From Pectobacterium punjabense (GTDB lineage Bacteria; Pseudomonadota; Gammaproteobacteria; Enterobacterales; Enterobacteriaceae): 64,000 nt of DNA. The stretch lies in the NCBI RefSeq assembly GCF_012427845.1, contig NZ_CP038498.1:3100001-3164000 (forward strand), in the 5' to 3' direction. The stretch's first letter is position 1. Each line of letters begins with the position of its first letter. Of this stretch, positions 1 to 9,809 are shown piece after piece. The notes beneath the pieces were generated by a model. That model had not been told where the DNA came from, did not search any database, and was given only the letters and a program-made list of their open reading frames with translations. Both the position numbers and the translations under genes were made by a program.

Positions 1-143
1 TCAATAAACGACGCCGACTCCAATTGCAGTGTGTTGAAATCACATCGCTCACGAATGCTATCCGGTAGATGGATAGTCAGAAAATCCCGTGCGACCGCGA
101 TGTCGCTCAGAAACAGTTTAAAGATCGCATCATGCGATGGCAT
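1..143 (-). CDS. Rpn-family nuclease/transposase-like protein, N-terminal part, cut by window edge
   Basis: Reading the minus strand from 143 gives an open frame beginning MPSHDAIFKLFLSDIAVAR that continues past base 1. The motif HDAIFKLFLSD with the following phenylalanine- and leucine-rich stretch is the typical N-terminus of the Rpn family (PF04754, PD-(D/E)XK-type proteins linked to recombination). Only about 47 codons are visible, so nothing can be said about the catalytic part or whether the gene is intact. The start at 143 is chosen because the protein then begins directly at the family motif; an in-frame upstream extension was not examined further. Family assignment is from motif memory. 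Confidence 0.7.
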   Translation of the reverse strand, partial: MPSHDAIFKLFLSDIAVARDFLTIHLPDSIRERCDFNTLQLESASFI

Positions 144-306
144 TTCATCCCCTTTCTTGTCAGACACTGGCTAAAACTCAGTGAGGAGGATAAGGGGGAT
201 GCGGTATCAAAACAGAAAACGGCATAGGAAGTGGAAAGCGCCTCGAAGAAAACACGTTTTTCATGTTAAAAACAAGGCGCTAATCGTCGAAAAGAATCTG
301 TTGCCG
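144..306. other. Intergenic end of the nas operon
   Basis: This 163-base gap separates the divergent Rpn-like gene from the 3' end of cobA. It contains an inverted repeat with arms AGCGCCT (238-244) and AGGCGCT (276-282), and inside it GTTTTT/AAAAAC arms. Read on the minus strand this is a plausible but weak transcription end for the nas operon; the long loop makes it uncertain. Confidence 0.35.
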
Positions 307-1140
307 TCAGGCAGCTTCATGTTTTTCCATCGTCAGCCGCGCGGGAATCGCGTCAACACCCAGTGCCGGATGGCGGCAGAAGCGAACGACGTCACCGACC
401 ACCAGCAGGCTGGGCGACTGTGGTTGATAGCGTGCCAATAATGCCGGTAGGGTTGCCAGCGTCGCGGTCAATAGCCGCTGATCGGGCTGAGTACCGCGTT
501 CGATAATCGCAACGGGCGTCTGCGCGGACAGCCCGTGTTCAATCAGGCGCTGACACAGCCGACTGCTGTGGCTCAACCCCATGTAGAACACCAGCGTTTG
601 CTGGCTGTCCGCCAGCGTCGGCCAGTCCAACTGTGGTTCGCCATCGCGCGAATGCCCCGTCACAAAACGCACCGACTGCGCACAGGCACGGTGAGTTAGC
701 GGTAGTCCTACCGCCGCGGCGCAGCCCGTCGCCGCAGTAATGCCCGGCACCACGTGACAGACAATTCCCGCCTGCTGGGCATAGTCCATTTCTTCGCCAC
801 CACGCCCAAAAATAAACGGATCGCCGCCCTTGAGACGGATCACCCGCTGTCCTGCCTGCGCTAGCTCGACCAACAACTGATTGATTTTTTCCTGCGACAG
901 TCGATGACAGCCGCGCGTTTTGCCGACGTCGATACACAGCGCCTGTTCTGGCACCAGATCCATAATCTCTGCCGACACCAGCCGATCGTAAACCACAACA
1001 TCCGCCTGCTGGATTGCTCGCAGCGCCTTCAGCGTCAGCAGTTCCGCATCCCCCGGACCTGCACCCACCAGCCAGATTTCACCACCGAGTACGGGCTGAC
1101 GCCGCTGCCCCTGTGCCAATATTGATTGTGTTGTCATCAT
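307..1140 (-). CDS. cobA: Uroporphyrinogen-III C-methyltransferase (siroheme synthesis)
   Basis: The product (277 residues) is a SAM-dependent SUMT that methylates uroporphyrinogen III at C2 and C7 to precorrin-2, the siroheme precursor. Family motifs are visible: VGAGPGD near the N-terminus, the [16 protein letters not shown] block, VVPGITAA and the LPLTHR region. It has the methylase domain only, without the oxidase/ferrochelatase part of CysG. It is the last gene of the nas operon, 25 bases after nasA, which fits a need for extra siroheme for the nitrite reductase. Start 1140 is chosen because GAGG sits 6 bases upstream; an upstream ATG at 1152 has no such site. The role is firm. The symbol cobA rather than cysG or a nas name is a convention. 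Confidence 0.93.
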   Translation of the reverse strand: MMTTQSILAQGQRRQPVLGGEIWLVGAGPGDAELLTLKALRAIQQADVVVYDRLVSAEIMDLVPEQALCIDVGKTRGCHRLSQEKINQLLVELAQAGQRVIRLKGGDPFIFGRGGEEMDYAQQAGIVCHVVPGITAATGCAAAVGLPLTHRACAQSVRFVTGHSRDGEPQLDWPTLADSQQTLVFYMGLSHSSRLCQRLIEHGLSAQTPVAIIERGTQPDQRLLTATLATLPALLARYQPQSPSLLVVGDVVRFCRHPALGVDAIPARLTMEKHEAA

Positions 1141-1165
1141 GTCACACCTCATTACGCCGTGGCGC

Positions 1166-3874
1166 TCAACCTGCTTTTTTCAGTTCATCGACCGTTATTG
1201 GTACATGCTGACTCAATAAGGCCTTCAGTTCGGGGATACAGGAACCACAGTTAGTGCCACATTTCAGCGTGCCGCCTAATGCCGCCACGCTATGGCACCC
1301 TTTACGAATCGCGCCGACGATGATCGCTTCACCGACGCTATAGCAACTGCAAATCGTCGCCCCTTGCGTCACCTGCCCCTGCGGTGCCTGACCCGCCAAC
1401 AGCGCCTGACGCTCATGCGGCAACAGTGGCGGTGTGGCAAACGCCTGACACACCGCATCGCTGTCGATGCGTAGCGTTTGTGCACTGACATAACAGGCCA
1501 GCACGACGCGCCCCTCACGCCAGCCAATCAGGTGAAACACGCCGTTGCCCTGTGCGATCTGGCACTGCATATTTTCCAATCCATAATGCTCAGTTAGCCA
1601 TGCTTGCCAGTCGTCTACCGGCGTGCGGTCGGCAAACAGATACTGCGTCACACCTTCATGGGGCACTTTGCTCCAATAGGTTGCAGGCGGCGGCAGAACA
1701 TCATGCTCTGCGGGTAATGTTAATGGCGCTAAAACCGGTTCATCGGCAAAAAATAGCGTAGCCTGCCAGGCGGTATGCCACGGCTGGATACGCACCCGAC
1801 TGTGTTTACTTTCCGGCTGACCGGAATACGGATCGGTAATCGGGGCAACTAAACTGTCAGCTCGCGCCTGAGCGCTGAACTGCTGATTCCAATGCATCGG
1901 CGCAAACACGCTGCCGCGCGCCTGCCCAACATCAAGGCGCGCCCGCGCCAACATCCAGCCATGAACCGATGACAGACGTACCAAATCGCCTGCCTGAATA
2001 TCATGCGTCTGTGCATCCTGTGGGTGCAGTTCGCAATAAGGTTCGCTGATATGACGCATCAGACGGGCGGCTTTACCGGTACGCGTCATCGTGTGCCACT
2101 GATCGCGGATACGTCCGGTGTTCAGCACCAGCGGATACGCCGCGCTCCACGGGCTTTGCGGCAGCGACGGCGTGACCGCCACCAGACGCGCTTTGCCGTC
2201 GGCATGCCAGAATCGGCCATCGTCACCCAGTCGGGCGCGCCCGTGTGGGTATGTCGCATTCACCGGCCACTGTATCGGCTCCAACTGCTGCCACAGCTCA
2301 TTGCTGAGCGTCGCCAACCCGCTGATATCAAACGCGCGGCTACCGTTATTCTCAAATCCAGACAGCGCCGCATGTTCACGGAAGATCTCTGCGGGATGCT
2401 GATAAGCGAACGCCTCAGCAAATCCCATGCGTTGTGCCACCTGACTCAGCATCCACCAGTCGGCTTTGGCTTCCCCCGGAGCAGGCAGAAAGGCGCGCTG
2501 GCGGGAAAGTCGGCGTTCGGAATTGGTCACCGTGCCGTCTTTTTCCCCCCAGCCTAGCGCGGGGAGTAAGATATCGGCGGTTTCTGCGGTATCGGTATGG
2601 CGCATCACTTCGGAGACGATTACCAGCGGGCAGCGCTCAAGCGCCTGTTTCACGCGGTCGGCATCCGGCATCGATACCACCGGGTTGGTGCCCATAATCC
2701 ACACGGCTTTAATATCGCCGCATTCAACGGCGCGGAACAGATCTACCGCACTCAGTCCGGGCTGCGTCGCGACATTATCGCTCTGCCAGAAACGCCCCAC
2801 GCGCTCGATATCCTGCGGCGTAAAACCCATATGACTGGCAAGTTGATTAGCCAGTCCGCCCACTTCTCGCCCGCCCATGGCATTTGGCTGTCCGGTTATC
2901 GAAAAGGGACCGCTACCGGGTAAACCAATTTTGCCGCTCAGCAGGTGAGCATTGATAATTGCATTGCATTTATCGCTGCCGGAAGACGACTGATTAATCC
3001 CCTGCGAATAGAGCGTCACCACCTTTTCACTTGTGCTGAACAGATGATAGAAACACTCGACATCGGCTTCATCCAACTGACAGAAATCCGCCACCTGCGC
3101 CACGGACCAGGCCTGTGCTGACTGTAATGCCTCCTCCACGCCGGAAAAGCGTTCTACCAATGCGTCGCGATCGAGACGCGAACCTTGTGCAATCCACTGC
3201 AGCAGGCCGTTAAACAGCCCCGCATCGCTGCCGGGCTGGAGCGGTAAATGCAAATCGGCGATATCGCAGGTTGCGGTGCGCCGCGGATCGATCACCACCA
3301 CCTGCATCTGCGGTCGCTGCTGTTTCGCCTGCACCAGCCGCTGATACACTACCGGATGTGCCCAGGCGGTATTCGAGCCCACCAGCACCACGACATCCGC
3401 TTGTTCGATATCTTCATAATTACAGGGAACCGCATCCGCTCCTAATCCGCGCTTGTAGCCAATCACCGCCGACGCCATACACAGGCGTGAGTTGGTATCC
3501 ATATTGGCGACGCCAATAAAGCCCTTCATCAGCTTATTCGCGACGTAATAATCTTCCGTCAACAGTTGGCCTGAACCATAAAACGCTACCGACTGCGGGC
3601 CGTGCTGCTGCATCGTCGCCAGCAGCCGTTCGGCTACCGTATCGAGCGCCCGATCCCAGCTAACACGACGGCCTTCCACGAGCGGCCACAATAGCCGGCC
3701 TTTCAAATCCAGCGTCTCTCCCAGCGCGGAGCCTTTGACGCACAGCCGCCCCAAATTGGCCGGATGTGCCGGATCGCCGCTGATCTTTACCGCACCTTGC
3801 CCGTCGTGTTCTGCCAGCACGCCACAGCCGACGCCACAATACGGGCAGGTTGTCCGACAGACGCGCGCGTTCAT
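1166..3874 (-). CDS. nasA: Assimilatory nitrate reductase catalytic subunit
   Basis: This 902-residue molybdopterin oxidoreductase reduces nitrate to nitrite in the cytoplasm. The N-terminal [4Fe-4S] ligands are C10, C13, C17 and C45 (CPYCGVGC then GRLCVKG). Mo-bisMGD binding segments follow ([14 protein letters not shown], the molydopterin dinucleotide-binding domain near [15 protein letters not shown]). A C-terminal BFD-like [2Fe-2S] domain is present with cysteines in ICSCYS and KCGTNCGSC, as in Klebsiella NasA. The ATG overlaps the stop codon of the upstream reductase gene by 4 bases (ATGA at 3871-3874), so the two are translationally coupled. The likely electron donor is the NasC-like domain encoded immediately upstream. 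Confidence 0.95.
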   Translation of the reverse strand: MNARVCRTTCPYCGVGCGVLAEHDGQGAVKISGDPAHPANLGRLCVKGSALGETLDLKGRLLWPLVEGRRVSWDRALDTVAERLLATMQQHGPQSVAFYGSGQLLTEDYYVANKLMKGFIGVANMDTNSRLCMASAVIGYKRGLGADAVPCNYEDIEQADVVVLVGSNTAWAHPVVYQRLVQAKQQRPQMQVVVIDPRRTATCDIADLHLPLQPGSDAGLFNGLLQWIAQGSRLDRDALVERFSGVEEALQSAQAWSVAQVADFCQLDEADVECFYHLFSTSEKVVTLYSQGINQSSSGSDKCNAIINAHLLSGKIGLPGSGPFSITGQPNAMGGREVGGLANQLASHMGFTPQDIERVGRFWQSDNVATQPGLSAVDLFRAVECGDIKAVWIMGTNPVVSMPDADRVKQALERCPLVIVSEVMRHTDTAETADILLPALGWGEKDGTVTNSERRLSRQRAFLPAPGEAKADWWMLSQVAQRMGFAEAFAYQHPAEIFREHAALSGFENNGSRAFDISGLATLSNELWQQLEPIQWPVNATYPHGRARLGDDGRFWHADGKARLVAVTPSLPQSPWSAAYPLVLNTGRIRDQWHTMTRTGKAARLMRHISEPYCELHPQDAQTHDIQAGDLVRLSSVHGWMLARARLDVGQARGSVFAPMHWNQQFSAQARADSLVAPITDPYSGQPESKHSRVRIQPWHTAWQATLFFADEPVLAPLTLPAEHDVLPPPATYWSKVPHEGVTQYLFADRTPVDDWQAWLTEHYGLENMQCQIAQGNGVFHLIGWREGRVVLACYVSAQTLRIDSDAVCQAFATPPLLPHERQALLAGQAPQGQVTQGATICSCYSVGEAIIVGAIRKGCHSVAALGGTLKCGTNCGSCIPELKALLSQHVPITVDELKKAG

Positions 3875-6800
3875 GATGCTTTCGCCATATCATGGTCTGT
3901 CAGACCAACGCTTTCCGGCACGGCCAGCGGTTGACGGCACACCCAGATTTCGTCGTCTTCTACGCGCACCGGCCAGGCGCGAACGTACAGCGCACTGTCA
4001 TCCGTGCTGACGCCATCTCGCAGCTTGAAGCGTTTTTTGTACAGCGGAGAAATCACCACTGGTTCGCCCGCCACGTCACCGATCAACCCACGCGACAGCA
4101 CATTCGCCCCGCTGCCCGGTTCGTGGTTTTCCAACGCGTACACCTGCTGCTCACTGCCCGGCAGGTGGAATAGCGCAATCTGTTGCTGTCCGAGGCGTGC
4201 CGCCATTCCGGCATGACGTGGAATGTCACCCAACGTTGCGACCTGTACCCACTCTGCTTCATGCACGGCGGGTTTGAGCGCGACCGGTTCTGGCGATATC
4301 GCTTTCTCATGCTCCTGCGCCGGACGGATCTGCCCGCGTTCTGGCACCATCACCACTGCTTCATCCGGGCTATCGCTGTTCAGGAAACCACGGAACAACG
4401 CCAGACGTTCCGGGCTTTCCAGCGTGGTTTGCCATTCGCACTGGTAGGCCTCCACCACGCGTTGCATCTCTTTATCTAACTCTTCGCCGATATTCAGACT
4501 GTCTTCCAGGATCACCTGGCGCAGATAGTCGATGCCACCTTCCAGATTATCCATCCAGGTGCTGGTACGCTGGAGACGATCGCCGGTACGGATATAGAAC
4601 ATCAACACCCGATCGATGGTGCGCAACAAGGTTTCGGTATCGAGATCGCTGGCAAAAAGATCCGCATGGCGCGGCTTCATGCCGCCGTTGCCGCACACAT
4701 AGAGATTCCAGCCTTTGTCCGTGGCAATCACGCCGATATCTTTACTTTGTGCCTCCGCACATTCGCGGGTACAGCCAGACACCGCCATTTTGATCTTATG
4801 CGGTGAACGCAGTCCCTTGTAGCGGTGCTCCAACTGAATCGCCAGCCCGGTGGAATCCTGCACGCCATAGCGGCACCAGGTCGATCCCACGCAGGATTTC
4901 ACAGTACGCAGCGATTTACCGTAGGCATGACCCGTTTCAAACCCAGCATCGATCAGTTCACGCCAGATCGCCGGAAGCTGCTCCAATCGCGCACCGAATA
5001 AGTCCACCCGCTGACCACCGGTGATCTTGGTATACAGGTTATAGCGCTGTGCCACCTGACCGATGGCGATCAGCCCTGCCGGTGTGATCTCCCCCGCCGG
5101 AACGCGCGGCACCACAGAATAGGTGCCATCTTTTTGGATATTGGCAAAGAAACGATCGTTGGTATCCTGCAACGGCAGGTGTTGTGGTTGCAGCAAATAG
5201 TCATTCCAGCAGGAGGCCAGCATCGACCCCACCAGCGGCTTACAGACTTCACAACCTAAACCATGACCGTAACGCTCAAGCAGGCTGTCAAACGAGCGGA
5301 TTTCATGCACGCGGATCAGGTGATACAGCTCCTGACGCGAATAGGCAAAATGCTCGCAAATATCTTTCTTCACTTCGACGCCCAGTTGCGTCAGTTCGTA
5401 CTCCATCACCTGTTTAAGCAATGGCACACAACCGCCGCAGCCCGTCCCCGCCTTGGTACAGGTTTTCAGCGCACCCAGTTCGCCGCAGCCGCCCGCTACC
5501 GCAGCGGAGATGTCACCTTTGCTGACGTTGTGGCAGGAACAGATCTGTGCGCTGGCAGGTAAAGCCGCCACGCCCAGCCCTTTCGGTGCATCGCCAGAAC
5601 GCGCCGGTAAAATCAGCCCTTCTGGCTGTGCAGGCAACGGCATATCGTTGAGCATCATTTGCAGCAGCGTACTGTAATCACTGCTGTCGCCAATCAGTAC
5701 CGCCCCCAGTAAATGCTTACCGTCGGCAGATACCACGATTTTCTTGTAGACCTCGTTCGGGCCATCCGTCCACTGGTAGCTTTGGCTTCCCGCCGTGCGC
5801 CCGTGCGCATCACCAATCGACGCGACTTCCACGCCCAGCAGCTTCAATTTGGTACTCATGTCTGCACCGGTAAATGGCGTATCGCGCTGCGCCAAGGTGT
5901 CCGCCACGCTGCGCGCCATCTGGTAGCCCGGTGCCACCAGACCGAAAATCTGGCCTTTCCACAGCGCACATTCGCCGATGGCGAAAATCGCGTCGTCTGA
6001 GGTCTGGCAATGGTCATCAATCACAATGCCACCGCGCGGCCCTTTCTCTAAATCACAGCTATCCGCCAATTTGTCACGCGGACGAATGCCGGCGGAAAAC
6101 AGTACCAGATCGGTTTCCAACACGCTGCCGTCAGCAAAGCAGAGGCGATGCAATGCCTGTTCGCCGTCGGTGATTTCACGTGTTTCTTTGCTGACATGAA
6201 TCTGTACACCTAGCGCCTCGATCTTGCGACGCAGCATTGCTGCACCGCCGTCATCCAACTGTACCGCCATCAGGCGCGGTGCAAACTCCACCACATGGGT
6301 GTCCAGCCCCAGCTGACGCAGGGCGTTGGCCGCTTCCAGCCCCAGCAAACCGCCACCAATCACCACACCGGATTTAGCCTTTTTCGCCTGTGCGGCAATC
6401 GCATCCAGATCGTCCAACGTGCGATAAACCAGACAGCCGGGGCGCGTATTGCCGGGAATCGGTGGAACAAACGCGTAGGACCCTGTCGCCAACACCAGTT
6501 TGTCGTAGGCGATTTCTCTGCCCTGTGCATCACATACGCACTGACGTTCCCGATCGATCGCGACGATCTCGCTGGCGCTGCGCAGCTCAATACCGCTCTC
6601 GACAAAAAAGCCCTCTTTTACCAGCGACAGTGAGGCGGCGCTGCGCCCGGAAAAATACTCAGAGAGATGAACGCGATCGTAGGCTTCATGGCGCTCTTCG
6701 CCAAATACCACGATGTGGTAATGCTGATGCAGATCACGTTCAACCAGTTGTTCAAGAAAATAGTGGCCGACCATACCGTGGCCAACGACCACTAAAATAG

Positions 6801-8058
6801 GTTTGCTCATGACAGGAATCCTTACAGCTTCAGGCTGTGAGTCAGAATCAGGGGAAGAAAGGCCGAAAAGCAGCGCGGCAGGCGGTATCATCTCGCCTTC
6901 AGTGGTGCTCTCCATCGCGGCCAGCAAACGCGGGCTGTCGTCGGTGTCGCCATATAGCAAGACACCGCTCAGCCGACCGTCGCGCAGGAGCAGACGGCGA
7001 TAGTGCTGCGTCTGCGGATCAAACGTGGTGTACACCTCATCATTCGGCGCCACGTTAATATCGCCACCGCTGACCACACCAATTCCTGTGACTTTCAGCC
7101 GCGTCGTCGCCTGTTCACGCTGATAGTCTTGCGGGGCATGTCCAGCAAGGCGCTGTGCCACCAGCGTGGCATGAGCGAAACACGGGGCAACCAGCCCGAC
7201 GATTTCGCCATTGAGTTCGCAGCATTCTCCAATCGCGCTGATATACGGGTCGGCGGTTTGCAACTGTCCGTCTACCAAGACGCCACGATTACAGGGCAAG
7301 CCACACTCGCGCGCCAGTTGGCTGGCAGGGATCACGCCAGCGGTTACTACCACCAGACCGGCGGGGATCGTGCGGCCATCCGCCAATGCGACAGCCGTCA
7401 CGCCGTGTTCATCACCGTGCAGCGCCGCAACCTGTACATCCGTCATACAGGTAATGCCGCGCGCGCGCAGACTGTCGCACAACAGGTCGCTCGCCGTGGC
7501 GTCCAGTTGACGCTCCATCAGAACCGGAACGCGATGCAGCAAGGTGACGTCAGCCCCGCGCAGTTGCAGCGCCGCGGCGGCTTCAATGCCGAGCAAACCG
7601 CCGCCGATCACCACCGCAGGAACGGACTGAGCAATCGTCGCTAACATCAGTTCAACATCATCCAGCGTGCGGAAACCGCATACGCCAGCCAAATCGATAC
7701 CGGGCATCGGCGGCATAAACGGCGTAGAGCCTGTCGCCAGCACCAGATGATCGTAATGCATCTGCCGTTGCGTCGTTGTCACCTCACGCGCTTGACGATC
7801 GATATGGGTGACCCGTTCACCCAACAGATAACTCACCGGCAGCGCCGCATCATCGTCGATAGCCGCAGGCGTCAGCAACGTATCCGTAAACGCTTTTTCG
7901 CCGCTCAACACGGGCGACAACAGGATGCGGTTATAGCTGACGCGCGGCTCATCACCAATCACGGTGATTCGATAGCGCGTCGCGGCCAGTTGCCGCAGTA
8001 CATCGACGAATCGAGCGCTCGCCATCCCGTTACCAATCACTATCAGATGCGGTTTCAT
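3871..8058 (-). CDS. nasB: Fused NADH:nitrate-reductase flavoprotein (NasC) / assimilatory nitrite reductase (NirB-NirD)
   Basis: A single open frame of about 1395 residues. Residues 1 to about 400 are a FAD/NAD(P) pyridine-nucleotide oxidoreductase like NasC (IGNGMAS, ATGSTPF, VVIGGGLLGIEAA). Residue 417 is a methionine beginning a complete NirB: a second FAD/NAD reductase (VVGHGMVGH, ATGSYAF, VIGGGLLGLEAA), a BFD [2Fe-2S] domain (ICSCHN ... GTGCGGC) and a siroheme/[4Fe-4S] domain (SCVGSTWC, GCTRECAEAQ). The last 100 or so residues are a NirD/Rieske-like domain lacking the Cys-His cluster ligands, as in NirD. The enzyme should reduce nitrite to ammonium and pass electrons from NADH to NasA. 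Klebsiella, as remembered, has separate nasC and nasB genes. The start at 8058 or 8061 follows a GAGG; longer in-frame starts run into nasD. The 417 junction keeps its own ribosome site (see separate entry). Confidence 0.9.
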   Translation of the reverse strand: MKPHLIVIGNGMASARFVDVLRQLAATRYRITVIGDEPRVSYNRILLSPVLSGEKAFTDTLLTPAAIDDDAALPVSYLLGERVTHIDRQAREVTTTQRQMHYDHLVLATGSTPFMPPMPGIDLAGVCGFRTLDDVELMLATIAQSVPAVVIGGGLLGIEAAAALQLRGADVTLLHRVPVLMERQLDATASDLLCDSLRARGITCMTDVQVAALHGDEHGVTAVALADGRTIPAGLVVVTAGVIPASQLARECGLPCNRGVLVDGQLQTADPYISAIGECCELNGEIVGLVAPCFAHATLVAQRLAGHAPQDYQREQATTRLKVTGIGVVSGGDINVAPNDEVYTTFDPQTQHYRRLLLRDGRLSGVLLYGDTDDSPRLLAAMESTTEGEMIPPAALLFGLSSPDSDSQPEAVRIPVMSKPILVVVGHGMVGHYFLEQLVERDLHQHYHIVVFGEERHEAYDRVHLSEYFSGRSAASLSLVKEGFFVESGIELRSASEIVAIDRERQCVCDAQGREIAYDKLVLATGSYAFVPPIPGNTRPGCLVYRTLDDLDAIAAQAKKAKSGVVIGGGLLGLEAANALRQLGLDTHVVEFAPRLMAVQLDDGGAAMLRRKIEALGVQIHVSKETREITDGEQALHRLCFADGSVLETDLVLFSAGIRPRDKLADSCDLEKGPRGGIVIDDHCQTSDDAIFAIGECALWKGQIFGLVAPGYQMARSVADTLAQRDTPFTGADMSTKLKLLGVEVASIGDAHGRTAGSQSYQWTDGPNEVYKKIVVSADGKHLLGAVLIGDSSDYSTLLQMMLNDMPLPAQPEGLILPARSGDAPKGLGVAALPASAQICSCHNVSKGDISAAVAGGCGELGALKTCTKAGTGCGGCVPLLKQVMEYELTQLGVEVKKDICEHFAYSRQELYHLIRVHEIRSFDSLLERYGHGLGCEVCKPLVGSMLASCWNDYLLQPQHLPLQDTNDRFFANIQKDGTYSVVPRVPAGEITPAGLIAIGQVAQRYNLYTKITGGQRVDLFGARLEQLPAIWRELIDAGFETGHAYGKSLRTVKSCVGSTWCRYGVQDSTGLAIQLEHRYKGLRSPHKIKMAVSGCTRECAEAQSKDIGVIATDKGWNLYVCGNGGMKPRHADLFASDLDTETLLRTIDRVLMFYIRTGDRLQRTSTWMDNLEGGIDYLRQVILEDSLNIGEELDKEMQRVVEAYQCEWQTTLESPERLALFRGFLNSDSPDEAVVMVPERGQIRPAQEHEKAISPEPVALKPAVHEAEWVQVATLGDIPRHAGMAARLGQQQIALFHLPGSEQQVYALENHEPGSGANVLSRGLIGDVAGEPVVISPLYKKRFKLRDGVSTDDSALYVRAWPVRVEDDEIWVCRQPLAVPESVGLTDHDMAKAS
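6808..6824 (-). promoter_or_regulatory. Internal ribosome-binding site and ATG at the NasC/NirB junction
   Basis: On the minus strand TAAGGA (6819-6824) lies 8 bases before ATG (6808-6810), which starts the NirB-like part (MSKPILVVVGHGM). The TAA is a stop in the +1 frame only; the main frame reads through as PEAVRIPVM. The arrangement looks like an ancestral nasC stop plus the nasB start. It could still start a separate NirB-NirD polypeptide. Confidence 0.6.
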
Positions 8059-8077
8059 CATCGTTCTGGCCTCGCTC

Positions 8078-8872
8078 TCAGGCTGCTTTAGGCTGTTTTT
8101 CATATAAGAAATGCAGCACCTGCTGACGGTAATGGTGATAGCGCGGATCGTCAGCCAGCGCGACGCGTGAACGCGGACGCTCCAGCTCAACCGTCATGAT
8201 CTCACCCACCGTCGCCGCCGGACCGTTGGTCATCATTAGCACACGATCCGACAGCAGCACCGCTTCATCTACATCGTGCGTAATCAGCACAATCGTGGTC
8301 TGCAAGCGTTGCTGAATCTCCATCACCGCGTCCTGAAGATGCGCACGGGTCAGCGCATCCAGTGCACCGAACGGTTCATCCATCAGCAACACTTTCGGCT
8401 TCATTGCCAATGCACGGGCGATGCCGACACGCTGTTTCATCCCGCCGGAAATCTCATTAGGCCGTTTGTTCAGCGCATGCCCCATGTGTACCAGTTCCAG
8501 ATTGTGGGTAATCCATTCGTGCATCTCGTGCTTGTTCATCTGCCCACGAAACACCTGCCGTACCGCCAGCGCGACGTTTTCGTAGGTAGTCAGCCACGGC
8601 AGCAGTGAGTGGTTCTGAAAAACCACACCACGCTCTGGCCCCGGTCCGTCAATTTCACGGTTGTCACACAACAGGCCGCCGCTGCTCGGCAGCGTCAGAC
8701 CGGCGATCAGGTTCAATAGCGTGGATTTTCCGCAGCCGGAGTGGCCGATCAGGCTGATCGTTTCTCCGGTGTGAATATCAAAACTCACTTGATCCAGCGC
8801 CAGAAATTCACCGCTGGCGGTATTGAAACGCTGGCTCACCTTTTGCACTTGAATAATCGGTGTTGTACGCAT
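8078..8872 (-). CDS. nasD: Nitrate ABC transporter ATP-binding protein
   Basis: The 264-residue ATPase energises nitrate/nitrite import together with the permease and binding protein encoded upstream. Walker A (GHSGCGKST), the signature SGGMKQRVGIARALA and Walker B (VLLMDEPFGALD) are intact, followed by the switch histidine in LITHDVDEA. It belongs to the NrtD/SsuB/TauB group; nitrate specificity comes from operon context. Start 8872 is preferred over longer in-frame starts because AAGGAG lies 8 bases upstream and just after the nasE stop. The reductase gene begins about 20 bases downstream. Confidence 0.92.
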   Translation of the reverse strand: MRTTPIIQVQKVSQRFNTASGEFLALDQVSFDIHTGETISLIGHSGCGKSTLLNLIAGLTLPSSGGLLCDNREIDGPGPERGVVFQNHSLLPWLTTYENVALAVRQVFRGQMNKHEMHEWITHNLELVHMGHALNKRPNEISGGMKQRVGIARALAMKPKVLLMDEPFGALDALTRAHLQDAVMEIQQRLQTTIVLITHDVDEAVLLSDRVLMMTNGPAATVGEIMTVELERPRSRVALADDPRYHHYRQQVLHFLYEKQPKAA

Positions 8873-8882
8873 CGTCTGCTCC

Positions 8883-9797
8883 TTAGCGGTTGTCATAGCT
8901 GAAACGGTTAGCAATCCACACCAGCCCCTGCTCAAGCAGCAGACCGATAACGCCAATCACCACGATGGCGATGATGATGTTTTCTACATTCAGGTTGTTC
9001 CATTCGTTCCAAATCCAGAAGCCGATACCCACGCCGCCGGTCAGCATTTCTGCCGCCACAATCACCAGCCAGGCGACGCCAATCGACAGGCGCACGCCGG
9101 TCAATACGTTAGGCAGCACCGCCGGCAGCAGAATTTTGCGCATGATGGTGAATTCGGAGAGCTTCAGGACGCGTGCTACGTTCAGGTAGTCCTGCGGGAT
9201 ACGGCGCACGCCTTCGGCGGTATTGAGGATCATCGGCCAAATGGAGCAGATAAAAATGGTCCAACTGGATGCCGGTTCAGCACGCTGGAACAGCAGCAGG
9301 CCAATCGGCAGCCACGCTAGCGGACTGACTGGGCGCAGCAGCGAAATGATCGGGTTGAGCATGTTAGCCAGAAAGGTAAAACGGCCAATCAGGAAGCCCG
9401 CGGGAATACCCACCAGCGCCGCCAGCCCGAAGCCGATACCCACACGTTGCAGCGAGGCCAATACGTTCCAGCCAATGCCTTGATCGTTCGGCCCTGCGAT
9501 ATAAAACGGATCGGCAAAGAGGCTGAGCGCCGCAAGCCAGGTCGTCCACGGTGTTGGAAAGTTTTCGCTGTTGAGCGCGGCAATCTGCCAGACGGCAACC
9601 AGCAGCCCTAGCCCCAATACGGCAGGGAAAAGCTGCTGAAACAGCTTACGCAGCAGCGGTCGGTAGGCAAAAGCGGGAACCGTCGGCGATTTCTCAGGCG
9701 TCGCCGGTTTGGTTGGCAGAGGCGTAACCTCGGCGCTGTGTACGGTTTCGGGGGCGTTATCCGCGGTAATTGGAATGACCTGGGCCTGGTTTTTCAT
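8883..9797 (-). CDS. nasE: Nitrate ABC transporter permease
   Basis: About 304 residues. After a hydrophilic, Pro/Thr-rich N-terminal tail of roughly 60 residues comes a typical NtrB/SsuC-type permease with about six membrane segments and the EAA-like loop (AEGVRRIPQDYLNVARVLKLS ending in the LPAVLPNVLTGVR region) that contacts the ATPase. It forms the inner-membrane channel of the nitrate/nitrite importer. Two adjacent ATGs are possible (9800 and 9797). The GAGG is 3 bases from the first and 6 from the second, so the second is taken. It lies between nasF and nasD with short gaps, all one operon. Confidence 0.92.
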   Translation of the reverse strand: MKNQAQVIPITADNAPETVHSAEVTPLPTKPATPEKSPTVPAFAYRPLLRKLFQQLFPAVLGLGLLVAVWQIAALNSENFPTPWTTWLAALSLFADPFYIAGPNDQGIGWNVLASLQRVGIGFGLAALVGIPAGFLIGRFTFLANMLNPIISLLRPVSPLAWLPIGLLLFQRAEPASSWTIFICSIWPMILNTAEGVRRIPQDYLNVARVLKLSEFTIMRKILLPAVLPNVLTGVRLSIGVAWLVIVAAEMLTGGVGIGFWIWNEWNNLNVENIIIAIVVIGVIGLLLEQGLVWIANRFSYDNR

Positions 9798-9809
9798 CAT
9801 TAACCTCAC

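Noticed and set aside
2003..2557. Plus-strand open frame of 184 codons inside nasA
   Set aside because: It lies fully antisense to a confident gene in a GC-rich region; the product is Arg/His-rich and typical of shadow frames.
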